A stretch of DNA of 64,000 bases from positions 7,546,554-7,610,553 of the forward strand of contig CM021319.1 of assembly GCA_010645155.1 (NCBI GenBank), written 5' to 3'. The stretch is from Tigriopus japonicus (taxonomy: Eukaryota > Arthropoda > Copepoda > Harpacticoida > Harpacticidae). How positions within the stretch are numbered: position 1 is the stretch's first letter; every line of letters begins with the position of its first letter. A model generated the notes under the pieces. The model was not told the origin of the DNA. It ran no database searches and saw only the letters and a list, made by a program, of their open reading frames with translations. The position numbers were made by a program, and so were the translations under genes. Positions 34,487-46,272 of the stretch are shown here, one piece after another.

Positions 34487-34971
34487 TAGTGATGGACCGA
34501 AAGGGCTCATAACCAAACCGAAAGTTTCGGCCGAAAGAGGGCTTAACCGAAACCGAAACCGAAAGCAGCTGACTACAAAATTGTGTAAATGCAAAATCCA
34601 CCTTGAAAATTAAATTTCTCATGTGTTCGATGTTGGGTAGGGCGTAGATTTTGAAAAATCGGTGTAATGTATTGTACTTATTCGTAACAAGCTGTATGAA
34701 TCATAGGTAGACAGCCTCGCTGTATATACCCTTTCGCTTAATAAAGCAGTCAGCATTTGAGCTTCATCGTGTCCACATCATTCACCACCGTTCACTGCAC
34801 GCTATAACATAACAATCGGGAAACTTGAATTTCAGTGGGTTTTGGACGAAATTTTTTTCGATTTTGTTGTCAAACTCCGTCCTTTATAGCGCATGTCTGC
34901 TTTCGGTTTCGGTAGGCATAACCGAAACCGAAACCGAAATTTCGGCCGAAAGCGCTTTCGGTCCATCACTA
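34487..34971. mobile_element. hAT-type element with TAGTGATGGACCGAAAG termini
   Basis: Inverted ends TAGTGATGGACCGAAAG and CTTTCGGTCCATCACTA. Flanking octamers ttttatac (34479-34486) and ttttacac (34972-34979) match at 7 of 8. The arms are rich in ccgaaa words. It contains a nested solo LTR at 34663-34814. Related copies lie at 23630-23959 and 36546-36822. Confidence 0.85.
34663..34814 (+). mobile_element. 152-bp solo LTR nested in a hAT element
   Basis: Starts TGTAATGTATTG and ends TATAACATAACA, bounded by a perfect 5-bp duplication atcgg (34658-34662 and 34815-34819). Inside are TATATA (about 34722) and AATAAA (about 34741) in promoter-then-polyA order, as in an LTR read on the plus strand. 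Removing it restores continuity between the two arms relative to the other copies of this element. No internal retrotransposon sequence is present. Confidence 0.7.
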
Positions 34972-35694
34972 TTTTACACCAATTTTTGATCATTTTTGGC
35001 GTCTTTTATTACTATTTCATTCTTGCTCATGCTTTCTGGCAAAATTGAAGAGTTGATTATTAGAGCGAGGATTGAAAAGTTTACACTCAAAATTGTCATA
35101 AAACCTTTTTTGGGGTTTTCAAATTGTTTCCACCTTTAAGGCAAAGCGATCATACTCGGAAATTCAAGAATATCAAAGACAATGCATGCAACTTACATGC
35201 ACAAATATTGAATAAGAACTCCAATGGCACAAAATTCTGATCAAAATAGAAAGGTCATTAAAGAAGTTTAAAAGCTAACATATTTTTAAAGATAAGAAAG
35301 AAAAAAATCAGTCCGTTTTGTTTGCTAGTTTTATCTGTTCTTTTTTCACACTTGAGATTTAAAAAAAGCTTGTCTTGAAATGATGTGACATAAGGCCGCA
35401 TGTTAACGCACCTAATTCAAAAGCAAGAGTATATCAAAATCAAGCCAGATTAACCGGCCTCGGGTATATGCTTGGACAACTCCTGTGCTTGAAGTTTTTA
35501 TTGTTCATTGTTTATTGAACAAACCACTCCAACACCCGAAGGCGATCAAGGAGTATTGAAGAAAAAAAAGAAAGAGAGAGAAAAAAACCCACAAGATATA
35601 GAATACAATACGTCCATCGAAAAAAATAAAAACAAAAACAAAAATAAAAAAAGACCAAGTGGAGCAGTTGGGGAGAGCATGTACTCGACGAGTG

Positions 35695-38125
35695 CTAGTT
35701 CGACTTGATTTTGCTATACTCTCGCTTTTGAATTAAGTGCGTTAACATACGGCCTATAGTTTGGGGATTTTGAAATTTCTTACCTTTTTTAACCTGAACA
35801 GCTTTTTGGAAATACTTCAAAGGGAGGAGCCCTTTCTCTTCATTTCCCGGACATAAAATCACACCATTGGCCGACTCGAAAAACTCAAAACCATCTGGAA
35901 GAATGAAGTATTTTCTTCATTTTGTCAAGCCACAAATCATTTACTATGCCAAACCTTGAAGGGCCCGAGCCAAGTCCACATAGATATGAACATCACAATT
36001 CTTCCGCATGCCCGAAATGACCGTGGTCCCTTCTGGGAGACCTGGTGCAAAGTGGATATGATTCCTTCTCATACGACATAATCCACCTGTGCTTTTGATA
36101 AGAGGCCAAGCCTTCATATATGTCCCATGTAATACTACAGGGAAGAGTGTTGCATCCTTTATTGGTTTCAAATCCGGATTGATATGCTAAAGAGTGAAAA
36201 GCATACAAGACAATGAGCAATACAGGGAGGGAGACGTGGCGTCGTGATTAGCACAGTTTCCTACAGTGAGAGAGGTCCCAGGTTCGATTCTCCTCCCTGA
36301 CCTTTCTCAAGGAAACTTTTAGACGGCAATTCACACCCACCGACCGGGAACCATTCTGATACCGGACATGAGATTGCCTATTGGAAAAACATTGGACGAT
36401 GTGATGGCTGGTTTCGCTGGCCGGGCGAGGCTCAACCCTCCGACCCTAGCATCAACAATCTAATACATAAAACTATTTAAACTGAGAGAATAGTCTACTT
36501 TAGAAACGTATTATTATTATAAGTTATTTGTTTAACTTTTGATGGTGGTGATGGACCGCAAGGGCTCTTAACAGAAACCAAAACCAAAAGGTGCTTGCTA
36601 CAAAGTTTTACACATGCAATTTTTCCTGACAATGTTTATTGTTCATGTGTTTAAAGTTGCGAAATTGCATATTTTGAAAATTAGGAAAACAGATGGTGTC
36701 AGAGGTGGATGAATCAAAAAGAAATCTTAGATTTTCTTGTCAAACTCCATTCTTATAAGTGTATGACTGCTTTCGGTTTCGGTAAGCATAACCGAAACCA
36801 GAGCTCTCTTGGTCAATCACTAATTTCTGGAATGACACGTGGGGTATCCAGACTATAGGTAGACTGGGCCTGTATTTCGTTAAATTTTACCATTTTCGGA
36901 TTGGTGTAAAAAATCGAAATAAAGATTCAACTCTTGTGAGCAGATGTAATTTCACAAATTTTGTTATCAGACAAACTTGTTCAAAGCTATGATTTAATTT
37001 GACAAGGTACGTTGGGTGACCCCTGCACATTTCAAAAAATGGACGTCAAGGGCAAGAAACTCGTCCAAAATCCAATATTTTGTTAAGTTAGGATGTTGCT
37101 CATGCTCATATGTCTATGTTTGGTGAACATTTGTCCAGAAAAAATGATAAATTTCGATTTGAGACACCTTAGCTTTGAAAGATACATCATTTTTGTTATG
37201 CTGCTCGCTCTCGACGTTTATTTTCTATGTTTTACAGGGGTCAACCAACACACCTTGCCTAATTAAATCGTAGCTTCGAGCAAGCTTGTCTAAGAATAAA
37301 ATTTGTAAAATAACATCCACTCACAAGAGATGAATCTTCAATTCGATTGTTTTCATCAATCCAAAAATCGTACATTTAAACGAGTTACAAGCCCAGTCTA
37401 CCTCTAATCTGGATATCCCTCGTATTTCTCTCAATGTTTTTCTCATATTTTTAAATTACTCTTTTCACTTAGACATTTCCTCTTTATGCACCTCTGGGAG
37501 TGCTTGAGTTGTCCAGAACAATAAACAACAATAAACAAAAAATAAACAACAATTTCAAACTTAATTGTTGAAACGTATCTTGTTAAATTTCTCACGAGCC
37601 CATTAACTCTTATGTCTTTTGCAATTTCCTGCCACTAACTTATCGGCCCAACCTACAATTTCAACCATAATGCCTCGTATTAGACCGTAATTTAACCATT
37701 TTTTTCTGCATCGAAGAAGACCAACAAACTCGGTGCCGGTTTTTCAATAAACTCTTCAACCCCTCCCTAGTTTTATCATTCCTTAGCCAACTGTCCCTTT
37801 GATGCCAATAACCAACACGTGTAATGATTGCTGATGGGATAACAATAGCGGATGTCTGTACCTCTATGGTGTGTCCTTGGTTGGCCCGGATTTGCAAGGC
37901 TCCCGTTTCGGGATCGATACGGAGAGCGAATCGTTGTTTATCGTTGAGTCGGACGACTTCTTGGACTTGAGCTACGGTGTAGTGCTTGAACTTGGGCAAA
38001 TTCAGAACCGAATCCACATCCACATATCCTTCGGGAGAACAAGTCAAACCTTGACTTAGGATGTTGTGGCGAAGAAGCCAAGAGAGGCCCTTTGAGAGTT
38101 GGATATTATGCTTTTCAGACGACAT
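35695..38125 (-). CDS. TRPT1: tRNA 2'-phosphotransferase (TRPT1/Tpt1)
   Basis: Removes the splice-junction 2'-phosphate from ligated tRNA, using NAD. Three exons: 37862-38125, 35955-36186, 35695-35894, with GT/AG junctions in phase and a 231-residue product (human TRPT1 is 253). Exon 1 carries LSKGLSWLLRHN, GYVDVDSVLNLP and KQRFALRIDP, then IRANQGHTIE. Exon 2 carries VVLHGTYMKAWPLIK, HIHFAPGLPEGTTVISGMR and DVHIYVDLARAL. Exon 3 carries ESANGVILCPGN and LPLKYF. The catalytic set known in yeast Tpt1 (Arg-His of LLRH, Arg of KQRF, Arg of SGMR) is present. The start ATG at 38125 gives MSSEKHN. Intron 1 is 1.7 kb and full of transposons. The exon 3 frame could also splice at CAG|GTTAAA; the read-through to TAG is taken here. 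Confidence 0.92.
36226..36480 (+). repeat. tRNA-derived SINE
   Basis: An RNA polymerase III box A-like TGGCGTCGTGATTAGCAC (36237-36254) and a box B GGTTCGATTCTCC (about 36282-36294) are spaced as in a tRNA, followed by about 180 bp of unrelated body and an A/T-rich tail. The T-arm does not pair well, so this is a SINE rather than a working tRNA gene. It lies in intron 1 of TRPT1, antisense to it. Confidence 0.75.
36546..36822. mobile_element. hAT-type element, decayed copy of the TAGTGATGG family
   Basis: Ends TGGTGATGGACCGCAAGGGC and TTGGTCAATCACTA, with internal ctgctttcggtttcggtaag shared with 34487-34971. The target duplication is barely recognisable (tttgatgg, atttctgg). It lies in TRPT1 intron 1, about 15 bp from the palindromic MITE. 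Confidence 0.7.
36838..37423. mobile_element. ~590-bp palindromic MITE, copy A
   Basis: The left end CGTGGGGTATCCAGACTATA and the inverted right end TACGAGGGATATCCAGATTA are followed on both arms by GGTAGACTGGGC. The arms are complementary over roughly 290 bp each: the inner words caaggtacgttgggtgaccc and ggggtcaaccaacacacctt are inverted copies. No coding sequence. A full relative is at 47875-48472. Confidence 0.85.
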
Positions 38126-38514
38126 GATGGACGGGAGAAACTGTAACGTCAAATGAACGAATATCCTTGCAGCTCAAAAAGAAGAGGATATGATTGGACA
38201 GGAGGTCTGTTGAATTTGGAGTTGATTAACGTGGTGCAACTTGTCAGTTGACGTGGAAAGCTTGCACGCCTTGTGCGTCATTCAGGATCAAGGTCCAATT
38301 CCACTGTATCGATGAGTACAAGCTATCTCAACCTTCTCCTGCGTGAATAATCGATGACATTATTTTTGTGATAAGTCCTGTCGAAGGATTTTTTTGTTTT
38401 TGTTTTGAACAAATATTTCGACACTTTTGTTTGAAATAACACGCAACCTTTGATGGGTCTGATTTTGCTAAGTTCAGAAAACGAAAATGGCAGAAGGATG
38501 ATTATAATTGGCCG

Positions 38515-39305
38515 GTATGGGGTGTAATTGTAATAACAATTAAGTAATTTCAATTATAATTACATGTAATTGTTATTAATTTCATTTTTGGGGCAAGTAA
38601 TTGTAATTGTAATTAATAACATTTTTGGCCATGTAATTGACGAATTTTCTATCACAAATTACCAATTACTTTTCAAAATCTTACTTCCTCAGATAAACCT
38701 TAAACCAATTTATCGGTTTTTACTTGTAAAACAATTATTCTGTCATAAATTTGCTGTTAATGTAATGCCACGAACAGGTGGCTTTTGTTCACACCCAAGC
38801 CTTGATGTTTAAATACTTTTAAACTACAAGAGCTTTTGTTCATGATTTTTGTGTCAGGGTTTTGGGCTTTTCACAACCGAGGGCAGACAAATGAGGTGCA
38901 AAAATAAAGTTTTAAAACATCGTCATTCTTGATTTATTTGTATGTACATAGTTCGTGTTTTCTGAAAAAGAAAAATATGCCTTGTGATCGATGGTATAAT
39001 ATTTTTGATATTTTAACCCGTTCGTAAGCTTTTGGTGTTTGTAAATCACTCTTTCATATTAACCTTTCAGGCACTATCAGTTGCCAGTTGGCGCATCGCT
39101 TCTTAAAAATGGCAGATCGTTTTTTGTCCATCGTTTTGAAAAGGCAAAAAGGTGAAAGAGACGGAAGAAATGTTATTGTCATGTAATTGACATGTAATTG
39201 TAATTGAAGTCAATTACATTTTCAGATTATGTAATTGTAACTAATTACATTTCTTGATGAAGTAATTGTAATTGATTACATTTTTCAAGTAATGGACCCA
39301 ACTCT
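38515..39305. mobile_element. Element with TAATTGTAATTAC-rich inverted ends
   Basis: Both ends are dense in ATGTAATTGTAATTAC-type words (38525-38665 and 39175-39290) in inverted arrangement, with an ordinary centre. The right terminus inverted reads CAGAGTTGGGTCCATTACTT; the left is similar (GGTATGGGGTGTAATTG). Borders and target duplication were not fixed. Confidence 0.55.
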
Positions 39306-40132
39306 GAATTGATTGGCAGTACATTTCCTGTGCTTTAAATTACAAGAATATTTATTTCTTACAAATCTGTTTGTAAAAACCAAATCGATCAGATCCCTTT
39401 CATGGAGAGATTAAACCTGAGTGTCACTGCTTCATCCTTTCAAAGCTTGCCAACATTATGCAAAAAATTTTCAGCCAATCAGATTTTTCTTCCATGAAAT
39501 TGATAATATCTTAAGGATGTCGGCTAAATTTCAGCATTATACGTTTGTCCTATAGAATCTCATGGGAAAGAAGCCTCAACTTGACACAAGTGCCAAGTGA
39601 CTTTAACCATAGACGTATTAAGAAATCCTTGCTTTAACATGAAGCTTCAAAAAGACCAAGAAACCGATAAGCGCAAGAGAGAAAAATGCAGATTTTGACC
39701 CGAAAAATATCAAAGCAAGAGCATGAGCACTGCTTGTAATGCAATATGATAACTGAATTCATAGTTTTTGAAATGGTTTGCTTAAACTGATCGCATAATC
39801 AAATTTCGTTTGAACTTGAACTTCCTAGGTTGAACTTGATGGTAATGACAACAGCAGCAAACATTTAAAGCTTCAAAAAAGATCAACAACTCGACCTAGT
39901 TGACGCTGCTTTACTTTGTCCGGACACGAAAAACAAGGTATTGCAATTTGTAACATTCGTTGTACTCGTGCGACGAATCGAGAGACAAGTTGACCTTGCC
40001 ATAGTTCTTTTGGACGAAATGTTAAATAAACCCGAGAACAACAAATAACTTGGCATTGTTTTTACAAAACTCTTGTACTTGGGGCGAAAATTATCTACAC
40101 ATTTTTTAGGGTCAAAATGTAACGTTATAGAT

Positions 40133-40390
40133 CAGGGGTTCTCAACCTTTTTCCGGGGGATACCCATTTTGGCAAGGGAAATATCCGTTTTACCCCTTAA
40201 GGCTTAAGAGCCGCGCGAAATTCAAACGGAGAAAAACAATAAAAATGTCAAAATACGTGAAGAAGAGAAAAACGTGCAATATTGGTCGAAAAACCCCAAG
40301 TTTTTTCCAATTTTTCCGGACACAAATTTACCCAACAGAAAGTCAAATTTACCCAATTTTGGGTAAATACCCATAGGTTGAAAACCCCTG
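40133..40390. mobile_element. hAT-type MITE with perfect target duplication
   Basis: Ends CAGGGGTTCTCAACCTTTTT and, inverted, CAGGGGTTTTCAACCTATGG, with an exact 8-bp duplication ttatagat (40125-40132 and 40391-40398). 258 bp, non-coding. The end sequence is of a type widespread on hAT elements. Confidence 0.92.
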
Positions 40391-40674
40391 TTATAGATTG
40401 AACATTTTCAGGCAGTTTTTTCATGCCGATGTTTATTCAGGTCTGAATTTGTTGAGGTGGAAAAGCCAAGAAATGAAAGAAATTTGGCAAATAAATGTAT
40501 GTAATGAAATAGAATAGCCTTAAGTACTTTTAAATTAGCTAAATCGAATTGTGTAAAAGGCAAACTAATAGTGTACCAAGGATTAACGATCAGTAACCAC
40601 TGGGCTGCTTCCCCACAAGTTAGCACAGAAGCTATGAGGAAAGCCAAAAAAAAGAGTCATCTGACTTACACTCT

Positions 40675-40788
40675 TGGGCCCACAACTCAGTGACCACTGA
40701 TCATTTATTTGTGGGCCTTGCCAATCACTACCTTCTGTTTGGCGAGCCGCTGTTTACACAAACTCAAAATGGTTGCCGACCCCTCTTC
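40675..40788. mobile_element. Fragment of the CAGGGGTCGGCAACCA hAT family
   Basis: gggcccacaactcagtgac and tggttgccgacccctct match one end of the elements at 530-1372 and 9088-9336. It is truncated directly against the mariner-type element that begins at 40789. Confidence 0.55.
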
Positions 40789-41353
40789 TACAGGGTGTAC
40801 CACTTAAACTGAGACTCGGGTTTTGTATTATAACTCACATAATATCCATTCAACCAAAAATGTTGTCACATTTTTACAATCCCAGATGCCTTACGTTGAG
40901 TAACAAATGTTCGATTTTCAAAATGGCCACCTTTGGTCTTCACCACGGCCTTCAATCTACTAACTGCAGCATGAGCACAGGCACGCACCACAATCTGTTT
41001 GACTCAAAGCCTCAACAGCATTGACCAAATGGAAATTTCCATCCGATTGAGGCCTGGAGATGACCGAGGACATTCATCCTTGCCTCAGAAATGAGAAAAG
41101 ACATCTTCACAAAAACTTCGCCCAACCAGTGCGGTATGTCGAGGAGCCGGATCTTGTTGGAGGAGCACGAAGTTCAGAGGCCATTTTCGCACATTTAAAA
41201 TTGTCGTACAAAAAATTGTTGAAAACAAGATATCTTGCCAAAAGAAGGCACAAAACAAAACATTTTGTTTAAACAAAAAGTGTGAAACTAAAAATATGCC
41301 AGCGCACTAAAGGCAGTTATCTTTCGGTCTTAATTTAGAAGGGACACCCTGTA
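40789..41353 (-). mobile_element. Mariner-type element relic
   Basis: TA-bordered inverted ends CAGGGTGTACCACTTAAACT and CAGGGTGTCCCTTCTAAATT. On the minus strand, pieces of a mariner transposase catalytic region can be read: LLQQDPAPRHTA and, further on, VVKTKGGHFE, with stops and frame changes between them. Too short and mutated to be functional. Confidence 0.8.
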
Positions 41354-41729
41354 AGTGATTCTTAAATCGAGATATTCGAAAATCTAACAATAAGTGTGCG
41401 TGTATTTGATTATATTATTTTGGAAATTTTTGGCTTCGCACTTTCACACTTCGAACTTCGAATAATTCCTCAGTAGGGCTGCAGTATTTTCCAAATCTAC
41501 TTCATTCTGTTAAACATCAAGAATAACCTGTATCTTCAAGAATCGAACTTCCATGAAGTCCTGAATACAATGGTAAACACGACTCAAAGAAATGACAATT
41601 TGGGAGATTTTTTTATTGCTTCCGAGCAAGCACATAAGATTTATACTATTATCTATGTTTCTTTTGATACGTACTGAATACCATGATTATCATGATTCAA
41701 TGATCTAACAAATTGTAAGTTTCTTGCAT

Positions 41730-44096
41730 TTATTGGGTATCAGCTGCGGTCTCGGTTTGGGTGGTCTCTTCAGACGAGTCAGTGGTGGCAGCGACAGTGG
41801 TGCTCTCGTTTTCAGCCTCAGTGGTGGTTTCAGCGGCACCCTCAGTGGTGGAAGCGTCGACTTCCTTCTCCTCCTCTTCGGAAGAGGCGGTCTTGGTGGC
41901 GGGGACAGCGTCGCTGGCAGCATCATCTTGATCCTCCTCACCGGAGTTGCTATCGGCGGTCTCATCATTGGTCTCCTCGGCAGCCTCATCGGTGGATTCC
42001 TCCTCCTTGGCCTCCTCTTCGTCGCTAGTCTCCTCTTTCACTTCATCGGTTTTGGTGGCAGCTTCGTCGGACTCAGCCTCATCAGCGACAGCTTCGCTAA
42101 CGGGGGCGGGGGCGGCGGAAGAGGCCTCAACGGTGCCAGTGATGGCGGGAATGGTGACGGCTTCACCAGCATTGTCAGCGGGCTTCTCAGCGGGCTTCTC
42201 AGCGGGCTTCTCAGCAGGCTTCTCGGCGGGCTTCTCGGCGGGCTTCTCCTCAGCATCTTGAGGGGAACGCTTAAAGAGTCTGCAGAGAACGGCCTGATTT
42301 AAGTCATTGACACAAGGGGCAGATTTCAGGGGCACGGAGGCGTACACCAGAGGGTGGGGCAAGGCAACGGGGACGCCATTGTAAAAGTAGACGGGGCTTG
42401 CAGTTTGCTCATGGATAGAGGCAACCAAGACGACGGCAACAATCTGGAAAGGTAAGAAACATGTAGGTGAGTCGGGCGGGCACTTGCGTCACTGGAAAAG
42501 TTCATTCCATTCACAATCAATCATCAACCGTCGTCTACGTTCAGGTAGAAGAGCTGGTCGAGGCGCCAAGAATAGCAACTTGGTTCAGCCAGTAAAACCA
42601 GATTGAGCTCGCCCAAGGTCGTTTTGAGCTTTTCTCGAACGCTTGGGCCTGTATCTGACAAATGTTGCGTTACGTAATGGAACAAAAGCTGAGTCCCAAG
42701 CAGGTTCTAACGAGAGTTTTCTAGATCCTCGAGACATTATCATCATGGGAAGCTACTCATCAATTCATCCTCTACGTGGTATTTGTTGAGTGACCGCAAT
42801 GTTAGGCCAAGACTTCAACGATCTTACGCAATCAAACCAGACCTATGCCCGTCTTTGAACCGATGATGATTGGAATCATTTTAGCTTGAACTTTATGTTG
42901 CCCTTAAAAGGTGTTGCATCCCCCTCCCCTTAGTGAGGAACATGTTTGAAAGTTACAACCATTATAGGTTCTCCAAGCCATGTTTTATTCATTTTCCTGC
43001 TCTCCCTCTCCAACCAACCATCATGCCTACGTCTAACCTGTCCATGTGGTTGTTAGAGAGATTCGAAACGGGTCAAGCGAGCCCTCGCACATTCTTAATC
43101 GATTGGTCTCTTTCTGGGCCGTCTTGATTGTACTCGTATCTATCCGTATGATCTTTCCACACACTCACATGTGCCTACCTAGAGTTTGTGAAGTACATGC
43201 GTGTGAGTGAAATGCTTGATAGTAGAAAAGAAGAAAGAAAGGGCTTTGACCTCGTCCTAGAGCACAAAGAGGGGGATGGGCTCGAACTTTTATTTTACGA
43301 TGGTACGTGTACGAGTGAGCGAAAGCGACCTTTTGAAGAAGAAGAAGAAGAAGCCACCTAAACGACGACTGTTGCTTCCAAACTGGTTTGATTGCCCCTT
43401 GTTTGGCTTTGCAAATCATTCTGAACGTACTTCCATGGATCTAACTCAAAACAACTTGGTTGGAGTTGTGAGCAATAAAAGGTGCAAAATATTTTGACAA
43501 TATAATCCGTCCGTCAAAACAAACGGCATTGCCCTGCCATAAAAATTGGTATTAAATTACCCTTTGAATTCCAACTTCTGACTGACCAATATTGCCCCAC
43601 CCTCATCATATATTTTGCGGATGGGAACAAAGGGATGAAAAGAGTAATCCTAAGAAATATCAATGGAGATTCGAGGAGGGTAAGGCAACTTCTGTTGATT
43701 GAAACGAAGCTTATCCAATGACTACGAAACAGGCAGCTTCCTATTTCCGTTTGGAGAAGACAATTTTTTTGAAGCATCCAATATTGGTTTAATGGGAACC
43801 TAATGGGACCCATTCCCTTGTTATACTTCAAAAAACACTCTAGAACTATCGCAACTAGACCATTTGAAACGCATTTTGTCTACATCACAGATTTTCTACC
43901 TTGGGTATGGATGGTATCCCTATGCGAGGACGCAAAGGCCTTTTGTGGCAAGTCCACTTGTAGCAAATTATGAGAACCTTTGATCTAAATCGATGCAACA
44001 ACACCAATAAAATATGAATCAATGTGAGAATCCACACTGGCTATATGACAAGGGCTTTTGGTCAATCCCGAGCCAATCTCTTACCAGCAACTTCAT
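41730..44096 (-). CDS. Secreted acidic protein with AEKP repeats
   Basis: Exon 1 (44085-44096) encodes MKLL and ends at GTAAGAG. Exon 2 (41730-42443) follows acceptor cttacctttccag and continues IVAVVLVAS, so the two exons together make a signal peptide. The product has 241 residues. After the signal peptide there is a hydrophobic/aromatic stretch (SPVYFYNGVPVALPHPLVYA), a short Cys-containing part ending LFKRSPQD (possible Lys-Arg cleavage), five AEKP repeats after EEKP, then a long tail of Glu, Asp, Ala, Thr and Ser. The 4-codon first exon in phase 0 is common in arthropod cuticle-type genes. An extracellular-matrix or calcium-binding role is plausible but not shown. I know no close family. 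Confidence 0.8.
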
Positions 44097-44195
44097 GATG
44101 ATTTTGAACTTTGGCGTAGATTTGAGCAACTAAATGTGTGAAAGGTCTTGTAGCACCTCTGAAATTCAACTTTCTTCAATGGAGGGTTTACAATT

Positions 44196-44203
44196 CTTAT
44201 ATA
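44196..44203 (-). promoter_or_regulatory. TATA box of the acidic secreted protein gene
   Basis: TATATAAG on the minus strand, about 100 bases upstream of the MKLL start codon, leaving room for a transcription start some 30 bases downstream and a 5' UTR of about 70 bases. Confidence 0.6.
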
Positions 44204-44297
44204 CCGCCGGTGACGGGGTGCTTCGGCGTGTCGCGTGGAATTTGCGTTTTTTGGTGCAATCTCCCCCCTCGAGGTGCTCCGCTGGTCATCTTTGGCT

Positions 44298-44482
44298 GAC
44301 GACGTACGTACGGACGGATGGACGTACCTTCGTAGTCCGCTCCGTTCGGTTCGTAGATGGACGGACGGAGGCAGCGTTGTTTGGTTAGTAGATTGTACGT
44401 ATGTTCAATTGGTACGGGAGACCCCCAAGGTGCTTGGAACGGACGGACGGGCGGATCGATGGTGGATGGATGGATGGATGGA
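44298..44482. repeat. GGAC/GGAT-rich imperfect microsatellite
   Basis: Runs of ggacggatggacg, gatggacggacggag, ggacggacgggcgg and ggatggatggatggatgg. Several overlapping open frames in both directions are products of the repeat. Confidence 0.75.
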
Positions 44483-46264
44483 GCCACCTAGCATCGCACC
44501 GCACCATATAGAAGGTATATCTCTCCCTCTGCGTGTTTTTCTTCTCGATCTTGCTCTCCTGTTTGTAGTCTCTCCACAGGAGAGGCCTTTTTCGAATCAT
44601 CCATGTAATATGTTGGGGTTATTACGACGGGTACTTCTACTGTAGCTCGGTAATTGATCGCACTTTCCAGAAATGTTTTGCAGATCATGATTACGGCATG
44701 TACTACTGTAATATTGAATGTTCAACTTCATTGAAATCACCGGCATCATTTCATAAATATTTGTTCTCAGATTCCTGGCGCCGTTTCTTCATCCGAGGTA
44801 GAATACATGGTTTTACAGTACATATTCGGTTCGTATTGAATATTTTGGCGGGGATTGGGCAAACCAGATCTCAAGATGAAATACGAAGAATCAGCCAATG
44901 GACGGACTAGAGAGAGTATACCAAGCATGAGGGTGAACTCGCTGGATCCGCCTTCTCCCATCACCTGACGACCTCGTGCTTACGTTATATCTCCAACCCA
45001 AATAGGGCAATGAACAATGAAAGAAAGACATTTTCCTTTAGCTCATGCATACGAAACGGACCTCGCTCCGTTCAGGCCAAAAGCCGCAACAAGGCAGTGC
45101 TAAACTCGTTCATTTTTATGATCCAGACAAAGAAAATCAACCTTTCCAAAGCTCTCCTCCACCTTGTTTGAGAAGCCTCATAGACATTAGGAGAAGACGG
45201 AGAGTCGAAGGAAGAAATGGCTGGATGGAGGAGAGAGCGGGGTCATAAAAACCCGAGCAAAAACTTGCCACAGCGAAGAAGCGATGACCAGCTCAATTAA
45301 CAGGATCTTTCCGTTCTGCTTCAAGTATGACCTAAAGATGAAAAGCACGTGTGTGAAGTTGGAACCTCCCTCTCCCGAATGTGTATGAACAAGAGGGACC
45401 AACGGCCGTACTATGAGTGTCGCTTGCAACTAGGCAAGTACTATGACGTGGCCTTTATTCCAAGAAACCATTTTGTTGTTTGGTTGGATAATATGCGCAT
45501 GGTGCCGACTAGTCTTCTTGGAATTTCACCTCTGTGCACTCGAGGGTGTCTAGAATTTTCTTGCTGGATGCAGTGTAGTAAATACAACTTTGTTCTCGAC
45601 CCCATCCCGCTGCTGTATTCGTTCATTCCAGATCGTTAGAGATTAAAATTCAACCGGTGTGAGCCTGTTCTACGCACGTAGATGTACCTAGTACATCGAG
45701 AGTATATGCGATCGTGCCTGAAGGCCGTATAGCCCATTGTGCCTCTATCCAAAGAAATTCAGGTTAAGTGAGTTTCGTTGATTCTTGGGCTTAGATTGCT
45801 CGTATTTCTCCGAACCGTTCGTAGGGTCTGAGCATAGAGCGCTAGTGCGTAATAGAAACAAGTCTGGCTATTCTTTTCTCTCCACAACAATCTAGATTGG
45901 AATACAACATCTAAAAATACCTCTTTGGATGCTAGAAATGACTTTGTATTGTGGTATTCCGTATCCATCGAAGGAGTCTAGAAAACAGTTCATGAACAAG
46001 AAAAACAAAATTTCAGCGTGCAATAGACTTCGAATATATATTGATTCGGAGCATTCAAGGTTTAGGATGTTTTGTTACAAAACATCATCTTCTGCGACAG
46101 CAAAAACAACACTCAAAATTACTATACTCCTTAAATATGTTACTTGTCATAGTCCAATCTTTTTTAATTATGCGAAAAAAGATGTATCGATCCTTAGCTC
46201 TTTACCTTCTCCTTTTTGCTTTTAGATCGCTTTCTTCTCATTGTGGTGAGTGTACAGTACAAAT
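44483..46264. other. Intergenic, no gene recognised
   Basis: Short open frames on both strands (for example 45349-45639 plus, 45187-45429 minus) have no domain or splice support. No RNA gene seen. Confidence 0.4.
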
Positions 46265-46272
46265 GTGATTAC

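Noticed and set aside
36231..36304. Functional tRNA gene
   Set aside because: Box A and B are present, but the T-stem does not pair and the sequence continues into a SINE body.
41724..42302. 192-residue Gly/Leu-rich plus-strand frame
   Set aside because: Antisense reading of the acidic protein exon; no start context or splice support.
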